6,070 nt of DNA. Origin: Clostridiales bacterium (GTDB lineage Bacteria > Bacillota > Clostridia > Saccharofermentanales > Saccharofermentanaceae). Shown in pieces: positions 1-5,835 of the stretch. The translations under genes and the position numbers were made by a program. The notes beneath the pieces are model-generated. The model was not told where the DNA came from and ran no database searches. It saw only the letters and a program-made list of their open reading frames with translations. Position 1 is the first letter of the stretch. The number at the start of each line of letters is the position of its first letter. The stretch spans positions 1 to 6,070 of the forward strand of contig DNAE01000063.1 of NCBI GenBank assembly GCA_003543635.1. The letters run 5' to 3'.

Positions 1-31
1 TGGAAGAGGATGGAAGAGCACCAGCGGGCAT
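1..31 (-). CDS. Possible first codons of a further gene running off the left edge
   Basis: An ATG at 29-31 lies five bases after the zinc-ribbon gene's stop codon and opens a frame (M-P-A-G-A-L-P-S-S-S) that stays open to the edge. This would suit the tight spacing of the cluster. However, the upstream ribosome site is weak (GAGACC), ten codons are too few to judge, and the codons derive partly from a 10-base near-repeat (TGGAAGAGGA/TGGAAGAGCA on the plus strand). Treat as a possibility only. Confidence 0.2.
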   Translation of the reverse strand, partial: MPAGALPSSS

Positions 32-36
32 GAGCG

Positions 37-1176
37 TTACGGTCTCTTTTTGCGTGCCTCCGCATTCTGGGCCGCCAGAGTCTTTATAAACACCACCGTA
101 TAAGCGATGATCGCCACGGCCACTAGGACTATGACCGCATCTATAAAGAGTCCCGGAAAACCTAACCTGTAACTCAGTAACGTTCCGATAAACAACAAGA
201 TCAGGGGGACCACCAGCTTAAGCACAGAGACGGGCCTGTTGCAATTACCCCTGAGATCATATCCGCTGGAGACCATATTGTAGATCTTCCCCTTATATCT
301 GCATCCGGAAAGCCATACCGGTATCAGGGCATATCTGAACTTGATATTGGAGTACTCCACGGAGAATCTCATATCCTTATACAGATCTGCCCCTTCGTGT
401 TTCATTGCGGCGTCCATGGCAAGCTTCCTGAACTTCCCTCTCATCACGTTATTCCAGGCCTCGTCCACTCCCACGGTATATATCTCCGCCGCCATTCCGG
501 ACAGGATATCGGGGCTGTATTCCATGAGGTCCTCGGTCTTAAAAGCCGCCACCTTGTTGAGCATGGCATCAGAGGAGAACTTCCTGCTTCCGCATATACT
601 CTGATCGGATATATGAGTCTCGGCGATGCCGTTCTTTATCTTCCAGGATACCTTCCTGTCGTCCCCCGTTCCGATCTCATATCCGAACCGCGCACTATAG
701 GTGATCACTGCATCAGCGGAGAAGGTCCAGAAGGGCACATAAAGGGGCGTGGGATTTCCCAGAACCTTCCCCTTACGGAACTTCTCGGGAGCCCAGAAGG
801 CAAACCTGTTCCAGCGGTAGAAGCGCTTGATCACATCATCCTTAGGTATGGAGAAGGGTATGATGGCATTGGGTGCGATACCGCAATCGGCATCCTCCGC
901 CGAGAGGACGACGGAAGATCCGCAGAAGGGACACATTCCGGAGAGCTGATCGTTGGCATAGATCATGCGCGCTCCGCAACTGTTGCATTCAACGATCCTG
1001 CTTGAGACACCCCAGTCTTTTCCCGCGGCCCTCACGGCATCTGTAAGATCGGTCTCCCCGACGATAACGCCCTCTTCCGGTCTGCGAAGTTTCCTTACGG
1101 CTCCGCAGGAATCGCAGACAAGACCGTAGCTTTCTATGTCATACCTCATGGTACCGCCGCAGTTATTACAGTTCAT
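37..1176 (-). CDS. Membrane-anchored double zinc-ribbon protein (TFIIB-type zinc ribbon-containing family)
   Basis: The 379-residue product starts with a zinc ribbon (C3-x2-C6 ... C21-x2-C24) and has a second ribbon at C64-x2-C67 ... C82-x2-C85, each able to bind one zinc. A long soluble region (about 100-315) has family landmarks: I-I-P-F-S-I near 105-110, P-L-Y-V-P-F-W near 144-150, and A-L-I-P-V-W-L near 283-289 followed by Y-K-G-K-I-Y-N. Two membrane helices at about 318-336 and 342-364 precede a basic tail (R-K-K-R-P). The ribbons and main domain are therefore probably cytosolic. Similar Bacillota proteins are annotated 'TFIIB-type zinc ribbon-containing protein', and some are wrongly called PriA because of the ribbon. 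No helicase motif is present here, and no basal transcription factor domain follows the ribbon. Function is unknown; DNA, RNA or protein binding is possible. The start is set by a strong ribosome site. It follows the two-helix protein by 14 nt. No terminator is visible after its TAA. Confidence 0.85.
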   Translation of the reverse strand: MNCNNCGGTMRYDIESYGLVCDSCGAVRKLRRPEEGVIVGETDLTDAVRAAGKDWGVSSRIVECNSCGARMIYANDQLSGMCPFCGSSVVLSAEDADCGIAPNAIIPFSIPKDDVIKRFYRWNRFAFWAPEKFRKGKVLGNPTPLYVPFWTFSADAVITYSARFGYEIGTGDDRKVSWKIKNGIAETHISDQSICGSRKFSSDAMLNKVAAFKTEDLMEYSPDILSGMAAEIYTVGVDEAWNNVMRGKFRKLAMDAAMKHEGADLYKDMRFSVEYSNIKFRYALIPVWLSGCRYKGKIYNMVSSGYDLRGNCNRPVSVLKLVVPLILLFIGTLLSYRLGFPGLFIDAVIVLVAVAIIAYTVVFIKTLAAQNAEARKKRP

Positions 1177-1182
1177 GATCCG

Positions 1183-1190
1183 TCCTCCCT
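1183..1190 (-). promoter_or_regulatory. Strong ribosome binding site of the zinc-ribbon membrane protein gene
   Basis: AGGGAGGA lies six bases before the ATG at 1174-1176 and fills most of the 14-nt gap after the preceding stop codon. It is the best Shine-Dalgarno match in the window and confirms the start of the 379-residue gene, much stronger than the site of the gene before it. Confidence 0.8.
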
Positions 1191-1706
1191 TTATTTCTTT
1201 GCTTTTTGCACGGCTAACAGAGTTATCCCCTTATCGGCGTCCTTGGGACTATAGAGCACGTGAAGTGTTATGCCCCCGTATTTTCCTTTGCACTCCGCAA
1301 GCATCCTCTCCAATTCCTCCTCACAGCCCTCTTCGTAGTCTCCGTAGGATGAGAGAACGACCTCGAGGACATGTTCCCGGGAGGACTTATCCTTATATCT
1401 TACCTTGCCGAAAACAAAGGGCGAGGGATCATCCCCGGAAAGAACCACCTCCTCCACGGTCCCCTCGGCAACATCCCAGGTAAACACCCTGATAAACCAG
1501 GAGATAGAGATAAGGATGATCGCCACAAGCGGAACGGAAACGATAACGGCAACGGCGGTATACTGTCTTCGCAGGAATTGCGGCACGAGAAGGGCCAGAG
1601 CCCAGACCGCCGCAACAGACAAAAAAGAGACCAAAAGAAGAGCGGCATCCTTTTTCAGGTCCCTCTTCAAAAGGTCTCTTCTGAATTCTTTCTCGTCAGT
1701 GATCAA
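1191..1706 (-). CDS. Two-helix membrane protein of unknown function, possibly with a DUF3592-like domain
   Basis: I do not recognise a named family with certainty. The 171-residue product begins with a strongly basic segment (R9, R10, K14, R15, K18, K19), then two hydrophobic helices at about 21-41 and 50-72 joined by a short P-Q-F-L-R-R turn. By the positive-inside rule both ends should face the cytoplasm. Residues 78-171 form a soluble domain with E-G-T-V-E-E-V near 81-87, a V-R-Y strand near 102-104 and H-V-L-Y-S-P-K-D near 149-156. This spaced G-x-V ... V-R-Y ... V-x-Y-x-P pattern after two helices recalls DUF3592, an inference from memory. It contains C128 and C139. The start is TTG at 1704-1706: an in-frame TAA lies seven codons upstream, the only ATG nearby is out of frame, and the next methionine is M135. 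The ribosome site (GGGG about 8 nt upstream) is weak. The gene precedes the zinc-ribbon gene by 14 nt, so the two are probably co-transcribed. Confidence 0.8.
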   Translation of the reverse strand: MITDEKEFRRDLLKRDLKKDAALLLVSFLSVAAVWALALLVPQFLRRQYTAVAVIVSVPLVAIILISISWFIRVFTWDVAEGTVEEVVLSGDDPSPFVFGKVRYKDKSSREHVLEVVLSSYGDYEEGCEEELERMLAECKGKYGGITLHVLYSPKDADKGITLLAVQKAKK

Positions 1707-1720
1707 AACAAGATCCCCAT
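1703..1720 (-). other. Possible five-codon leader ORF overlapping the next gene's start
   Basis: An ATG at 1718-1720 opens a reading frame of five codons (M-G-I-L-F) closed by TGA at 1703-1705. That stop overlaps the TTG start of the 171-residue gene in a TTGA arrangement. An AGAGGAT purine stretch lies 11 bases ahead of the ATG (1731-1737 on the plus strand), rather far but usable. It could be a translated leader that hands ribosomes to the TTG. It could also be the true start of the gene, displaced by a single base lost from the T run at 1705-1708, or chance. Confidence 0.3.
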
Positions 1721-1740
1721 TCCGTTATAAATCCTCTTTG

Positions 1741-1749
1741 ATTATAACA
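1741..1749 (-). promoter_or_regulatory. Possible extended -10 promoter between sufU and the membrane-protein genes
   Basis: Read on the minus strand, the sequence is TGTTATAAT: a consensus TATAAT with the TG-n extension at exact spacing. The expected -35 position about 17 bases upstream reads near CGGAAT inside the end of sufU and does not resemble TTGACA, so the promoter would rely on the extended -10. Transcription would begin near 1733-1736, leaving about 28 nt of leader before the TTG start. It lies in the only noncoding gap longer than 14 nt in the window. Inference from sequence only; AT-rich matches can arise by chance. Confidence 0.5.
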
Positions 1750-1761
1750 CGTAAAGGGATC

Positions 1762-2190
1762 TTATTCCGTCTTCAGCATCTCCTTTAAGGTACGCCAGCC
1801 GAGCATGGCGCATTTGACCCTTGCGGGCATATGGGAAACGTCTTTAAGGTACATGGATTCGGAAAGCTCCTCAAGTTCCTTTTCATCCGTTATCCTGCCG
1901 TCTATCATCCCGGTGAAGATATCGGCCTTCCTGAGGGCTTCCTCCGTCGTATCACCCTCGATACAATCCAGCATCATGTCAACGGAAGCCTGGGATATGG
2001 CACATCCGCATCCCGAGTAGGAGCCCTCCGTTATCACGTTATCCCGGATCTTCAGCATGAGGCTTATGTCATCTCCGCAGCTGGGATTTACTCCCCGGAG
2101 AGAAAGATCCGGATCTTTCATATCGAACTTATGCCCGGGATTGATATTGTGGTCATTTACGATCTCCCGGTAAAGGTCTTTAAGGTCCAT
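1762..2190 (-). CDS. sufU: SufU, zinc-dependent sulfurtransferase partner of SufS
   Basis: SufU takes the persulfide from SufS and delivers sulfur to SufBCD; in Bacillota it replaces SufE. It has the IscU-like fold but works as a zinc protein. The 142-residue length fits Bacillus SufU (147). The zinc site is complete: C38 and D40 in N-P-S-C-G-D, C63 in G-C-G-C-A-I-S, and C127 in R-V-K-C-A, matching B. subtilis C41, D43, C66 and C128. An insertion of about 20 residues (about 88-110, K-A-D-I-F-T-G-M...) between the second and last ligand also separates SufU from IscU. An additional cysteine, C61, sits two residues before C63. The start ATG shares its first base with the sufS stop (TGATG), with an AAAGGTGATGGG stretch upstream as ribosome site. 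It is the last suf gene; a 55-nt gap follows with no hairpin-plus-T-run terminator visible. Confidence 0.96.
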   Translation of the reverse strand: MDLKDLYREIVNDHNINPGHKFDMKDPDLSLRGVNPSCGDDISLMLKIRDNVITEGSYSGCGCAISQASVDMMLDCIEGDTTEEALRKADIFTGMIDGRITDEKELEELSESMYLKDVSHMPARVKCAMLGWRTLKEMLKTE

Positions 2191-3395
2191 CAGTATCCCA
2201 TCACCTTTCTCACCCTGGAAAGGCTGTCCACGAAGGTCTCCGCCTCTCCTATGGTGTTATATGCATATACCGAGGCGCGCACACAGGAACCGATACCCAT
2301 GTACTGCATCAGGGGCTGGGCACAGTGGTGACCCGCTCTAACACAGATGCCGTCCTCGTTTAGTATCGATGCCACATCATGGGGATGGCAATCCTTCAAG
2401 TTGAAGGAGATTATCCCGTGATGTTCACAAGGATCGGAGGGCCCGTAGATCGTTACACCGGGGATCCTCCCCATCTCCTCCATGAGGTAGGAAGTAATGA
2501 GATCCTCCTGCACTCTTATGAAGTCGAATCCCATATCCGAGATGAAATCGCAGGCCTTCGCGAGGCCCACTGCTCCCCCGGCATTTACGGTTCCCGCTTC
2601 AAACTTATGGGGAACCTCCGCGAAGGTGGCATCCTCCCTTGTGACATATTCGATCATCTCCCCTCCGAGAAGGAAGGGTTCTGCCCTTTCCAGGATCGCC
2701 CTTTTCCCGTAAAGAACTCCTATACCCATGGGAGCCAGCATCTTATGCCCCGAAAAAGCATAGAGATCACAGTCCAGGTCACTCACATCCACCTTCGTGT
2801 GGGCCACGGCCTGGGCCCCGTCCACAACGGTTACCGCCCCGACTTCCTTTGCCCGTCCGATCAATTCCTTTACGGGATTCTCTACACCCCAGACATTGCT
2901 CACCTGGGCAAATGCGACAACGGCGGTCTTCCCGGTGATCTTATTCCGTATCTCTTCCGGCGGGATCCTTCCCTCCCCGTCCGGCTCAAGAAAGACCAGC
3001 TCAGCTCCTGTCCTTTTTGCAAGCCTTTGCCAGGGCAGGAGATTGCTGTGATGCTCGGATACGGTGATCACTATGCTATCCCCCTCCTTGACTTCCATCA
3101 TGGAGGCGGCGATATTCAAAGACTCCGTTGCATTTCTTGTAAATACGATCCCGGAGGGATCCTTAGAGCCGATGAAGGAGGATACCCGGCCCCGGGCGTT
3201 CTCGTACATTGAAGTCGCCTCCGCCGCGAGGTCGTAAAGTCCCCTTAAGGGATTGGCATTGGATTTGACGTAGAAGTCGGAAACGGCCCTTAAGACCACA
3301 TCCGGCCTTTGCGTCGTTGCCGAATTATCAAAATAGACCGGCGCATCATCGCGCCTGAAGAGTTCAAATCCTTCCCTCAGTTCAGATACCGTCAT
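2190..3395 (-). CDS. sufS: SufS, group II cysteine desulfurase (PLP-dependent)
   Basis: SufS converts L-cysteine to L-alanine and holds the released sulfur as a persulfide for transfer to SufU. The 401-residue length is typical. In order I see Y-F-D-N-S-A-T-T-Q (21-29), T-R-N-A-T-E-S-L-N (86-94), E-H-H-S-N (114-118, with the histidine that stacks on PLP) and V-D-G-A-Q (191-195, with PLP-contacting D192 and Q195). F-S-G-H-K follows, with K218 as the Schiff-base lysine. R-A-G-H-H-C (353-358) supplies C358, the persulfide cysteine, and R373 in C-V-R-A-S matches the substrate-binding arginine. The R-A-G-H-H-C-A-Q context marks the SufS/group II class, not NifS/IscS. Two further cysteines, C351 and C371, lie near the active-site segment. 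The ATG overlaps sufD as ATGA, with GGAG at 3403-3406 upstream. The gene shares one base with sufU, matching the SufS-SufU partnership known in Bacillota. Confidence 0.97.
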   Translation of the reverse strand: MTVSELREGFELFRRDDAPVYFDNSATTQRPDVVLRAVSDFYVKSNANPLRGLYDLAAEATSMYENARGRVSSFIGSKDPSGIVFTRNATESLNIAASMMEVKEGDSIVITVSEHHSNLLPWQRLAKRTGAELVFLEPDGEGRIPPEEIRNKITGKTAVVAFAQVSNVWGVENPVKELIGRAKEVGAVTVVDGAQAVAHTKVDVSDLDCDLYAFSGHKMLAPMGIGVLYGKRAILERAEPFLLGGEMIEYVTREDATFAEVPHKFEAGTVNAGGAVGLAKACDFISDMGFDFIRVQEDLITSYLMEEMGRIPGVTIYGPSDPCEHHGIISFNLKDCHPHDVASILNEDGICVRAGHHCAQPLMQYMGIGSCVRASVYAYNTIGEAETFVDSLSRVRKVMGY

Positions 3396-4411
3396 GCAAG
3401 CACTCCGTCGATCAATCTGTTCACCTCGTCCCGCAGTTCCCCCTCGGGGATATTCGAGACGGTGGCGTTAAACTTGGATCTTATGAGGAGCTTCGTCGCC
3501 TCCTCTTCATTAAATCCCCTGGTCGCCAGGTAATAAATGATCTCGTCGGAGATCTTGCCCACGCTGGCTCCGTGGTTACCCTCAACATCCTCTTCTCCGC
3601 AGAGGATAATGGGCAGGGACTGGTTTCTCACGTCCTCGGAAAGAAGGACGACATCTTCGTTCTCGGAACCCTTGGCACCCTTACAGCCGCTCTTGAAATC
3701 CAGGGTACCCCTGAAGATCTTGGAAGCCGAATCCAGGAGGACTCCGTCGTATCTCATATCGCTCACCGTATCCGGGGCGATATGTTCCGCGATCATATTT
3801 ATATCGAGCCTTTGCTCCCTGTTTAGAAGATAGTCTCCGTGGGCCGCGTATTCGGCACTCTTCCCCTCCAGGAAGACACGGGAGGCGATATAGGACTTGA
3901 TCGCACCGAGATCTATCCTCACGACCTCCAGGGAAGCATCGGCATAAAGCCTTGCCCTCAGATCGTCGATATATAGGGATCTCTTATCCAGGATCTGTAT
4001 CCTGACAAGTTTCAGCCTGGCACCCTTCTCGAGTATATAAGTCGTGCTGTTAAAGGCCGCCTCGGAGGATCCTTCCGTGACCTCGATCAATTCCACTTCC
4101 TTTCCCGCAGGCACCGTGATCGCCCTCTTGACCGCCGCGGCACCGGAGAAATTCAGTGTCACCTTGGAATCATCTGTCAATGTCATGGCTTTAACGCAGG
4201 GGTCCGTATACCTGATCAGGTCTTCGCCTGACGCGCCCTCCGGGAGCTCGTCGTAGTATATGCCGTTCTCCTGAAGGCCCTCCCCCGATATCTTCTCTTC
4301 CACGTTTTCTCCTTTTAAGGAGGATACGTTTAAGGATATCCGATCGCCGTTCATGTTGAGCTTCGCAAAGGTCAACGCCGGCGATGTGTTTATGTTAACT
4401 GTTTCTGTCAT
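3392..4411 (-). CDS. sufD: SufD, Fe-S cluster scaffold partner of SufB
   Basis: SufD pairs with SufB in the SufBC2D scaffold and is linked to iron entry and cluster formation at the subunit interface. At 339 residues it is clearly shorter than E. coli or Bacillus SufD (roughly 420-440). The missing part is the N-terminal region; the beta-helix (about 80-270) and C-terminal helices are present. The diagnostic stretch is near 269-300: I-L-C-G-E-E-D-V-E-G-N-H-G-A-S-V-G-K, followed by I-S-D-E and Y-Y-L-A-T-R-G-F. H280 there matches the conserved SufD histidine (E. coli H360) that faces the SufB cysteine. The ATG at 4409-4411 is well supported by AGGAG five bases upstream. Its stop overlaps the start of sufS as ATGA. 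Short SufD proteins are, to my recollection, common in Clostridia, so I do not read this as truncation. Lack of the SufB-type C-D-S motif separates it from SufB. Confidence 0.95.
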   Translation of the reverse strand: MTETVNINTSPALTFAKLNMNGDRISLNVSSLKGENVEEKISGEGLQENGIYYDELPEGASGEDLIRYTDPCVKAMTLTDDSKVTLNFSGAAAVKRAITVPAGKEVELIEVTEGSSEAAFNSTTYILEKGARLKLVRIQILDKRSLYIDDLRARLYADASLEVVRIDLGAIKSYIASRVFLEGKSAEYAAHGDYLLNREQRLDINMIAEHIAPDTVSDMRYDGVLLDSASKIFRGTLDFKSGCKGAKGSENEDVVLLSEDVRNQSLPIILCGEEDVEGNHGASVGKISDEIIYYLATRGFNEEEATKLLIRSKFNATVSNIPEGELRDEVNRLIDGVLA

Positions 4412-4416
4412 ATATT

Positions 4417-4421
4417 CTCCT
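4417..4421 (-). promoter_or_regulatory. Ribosome binding site of sufD
   Basis: AGGAG lies five bases ahead of the sufD ATG and overlaps the TAG stop of sufB (T-TAG-GAG). It is the strongest Shine-Dalgarno sequence inside the suf operon and fixes the sufD start. A terminating sufB ribosome would sit directly on it, so SufB and SufD synthesis are likely coupled. Confidence 0.8.
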
Positions 4422-5835
4422 AAGCTTTATGTCCGCTCATCTCTATCTTGATGAGGTTATTCATCTCCACCGCATATTCCATGGGAAGTTCCTTTGATAC
4501 CGAATCCGCGAATCCGCTGACTATCAGCGCCTTGGCGTCCTCCTCCGACATTCCTCTGCTCATGAGGTAGAAGACCGCTTCATCGCTGATACGTCCGATC
4601 TTGGCCTCATGGCCCACGTCCGCGTCATACGCCTTGATATCCATGGCAGGCACCGTGTCAGCCCTGGATTCGGAGTCCAGCATCAGGGAATCACAGGAGA
4701 CGGAACACTTGGAGTTCCTCGCCTCTTTCTCGATCACCACGGAGCTTCTGAACATACCGATACCGCCGCTCTTGGAAATGGACTTCGCCGTTATTACCGA
4801 GGATGTGTTGCTGCCCACATGGACGACCTTACATCCCGTATCCAGATTCTGCCCCTCACCGGAGAATGTGATACCCGTATATGTCATCTTGGAATCCCTT
4901 CCCTTGAGGATCGTCATGGGATAGAGGTAAGATACATGGGAACCGAAGGATCCCGAGACCCATTCCATCTTTCCGCCTTCCTCGATGAGTGCCCTCTTGG
5001 TATTCAGATTGAACATGTTTTTCGACCAGTTCTCGATGGTGGAATAGCGCAGCCTTGCGTTCTTTCCCACAAAGAGCTCCACGCATCCCGCATGCAGGTT
5101 CGCCACATTATACTTGGGCGCGGAACAGCCCTCGATGAAGTGCACGTCGGCACCCTCATCCACGATTATCATGGTGTGTTCGAACTGACCTGCCCCGGAG
5201 GCATTAAGTCTGAAATAGGACTGGAGGGGAACCTCCACCTTAACCCCCTTGGGAACATAAACGAAGGATCCGCCGGACCACACCGCCCCGTGGAGCGCCG
5301 CATACTTATGGTCCCGGGGCGTGATGAGCTTCATAAAGTGCTCCCTTACCACGTCCTCGTAACCGGTCTTCATGGCAGTCTCTATATCGGTGTATACCAC
5401 ACCCGTCTTCGCCACTTCCTCTTTAAGGTTATGGTAGACGATCTCCGAGTCGTACTGGGCTCCGACTCCCGCAAGGGAGAGCCTTTCCGCCTGGGGGATA
5501 CCCAGTTTCTCGAAGGTCTCCTTAATATCCTCGGGAACATCTTCCCAGTTGTTCTTCATATCGGATTTATGCCTTACATAGGAAGCGATCTTATTCATAT
5601 CCAGCTCCTCTATGGAGGGTCCCCAGCAGGGCATATCCATACTGTTGTAGATATCGAGGCATTTAAGTCTCAGATCCCTCATCCATTCGGGATCCCCCTT
5701 CTCCTCGGATATCCTCTTAACTATCTCTTCGGTAAAACCGTCCTCTTCCCTGATATATTCCTCGGAGGATTCGGCATACCTGAAATCATATCTTGAGTGA
5801 TCAACGTCCTTGATCAAAGTCTTATCGTCAGCCAT
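4420..5835 (-). CDS. sufB: SufB, Fe-S cluster scaffold subunit
   Basis: SufB is the core scaffold of the cytosolic SufBC2D complex, where the nascent Fe-S cluster forms. The 471-residue length is normal. The N-terminal part (about 1-130) is helical; the central part (about 170-400) is the beta-helix core, with family segments such as H-K-Y-A-A-L-H-G-A-V-W-S-G-G-S near 176-190. The C-terminal helical part carries G-R-I-S-D-E-A-V-F-Y-L-M-S-R-G near 414-428. C381 (V-S-C-D-S-L) matches E. coli C405, and E410 (G-H-E-A-K-I-G) matches E. coli E434; both are implicated at the SufB-SufD cluster site. Other cysteines are C59, C70, C237, C251, C335 and C377. The ATG at 5833-5835 overlaps the end of sufC by 8 nt and has only a weak purine-rich stretch ahead of it, so translation probably depends on coupling to sufC. 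Stop is TAG. No damage is seen. SufD is the only close alternative, and the longer length and C381 exclude it. Confidence 0.97.
   Translation of the reverse strand: MADDKTLIKDVDHSRYDFRYAESSEEYIREEDGFTEEIVKRISEEKGDPEWMRDLRLKCLDIYNSMDMPCWGPSIEELDMNKIASYVRHKSDMKNNWEDVPEDIKETFEKLGIPQAERLSLAGVGAQYDSEIVYHNLKEEVAKTGVVYTDIETAMKTGYEDVVREHFMKLITPRDHKYAALHGAVWSGGSFVYVPKGVKVEVPLQSYFRLNASGAGQFEHTMIIVDEGADVHFIEGCSAPKYNVANLHAGCVELFVGKNARLRYSTIENWSKNMFNLNTKRALIEEGGKMEWVSGSFGSHVSYLYPMTILKGRDSKMTYTGITFSGEGQNLDTGCKVVHVGSNTSSVITAKSISKSGGIGMFRSSVVIEKEARNSKCSVSCDSLMLDSESRADTVPAMDIKAYDADVGHEAKIGRISDEAVFYLMSRGMSEEDAKALIVSGFADSVSKELPMEYAVEMNNLIKIEMSGHKA

Noticed and set aside
1..20. Near-tandem 10-base repeat TGGAAGAGGA/TGGAAGAGCA
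   Set aside because: Only two imperfect copies at the window edge; too short to call a repeat element.
397..1005. A 202-codon open frame on the plus strand opposite the zinc-ribbon gene
   Set aside because: The minus-strand frame has paired CxxC motifs, membrane helices and a strong ribosome site; the plus frame has none of these.
37..1176. PriA helicase or archaeal TFIIB identity for the zinc-ribbon protein
   Set aside because: Only the zinc ribbons resemble those proteins. No helicase motifs or cyclin-like repeats are present, and the C-terminal end is two membrane helices.
1704..1761. Possible terminator after sufU
   Set aside because: Complementary stretches such as CCTTT/AAAGAGG form only a very short stem without a following T run, so no intrinsic terminator can be supported.
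2379..3212. A 277-codon open frame on the plus strand opposite sufS
   Set aside because: Antisense shadow of sufS with low-complexity-like composition and no domain or ribosome site.
4609..5796. A 395-codon open frame on the plus strand opposite sufB
   Set aside because: It is fully antisense to a highly conserved gene, its translation is rich in H, R, G and L without recognisable motifs, and no ribosome site supports it. It is a shadow of sufB codon use.
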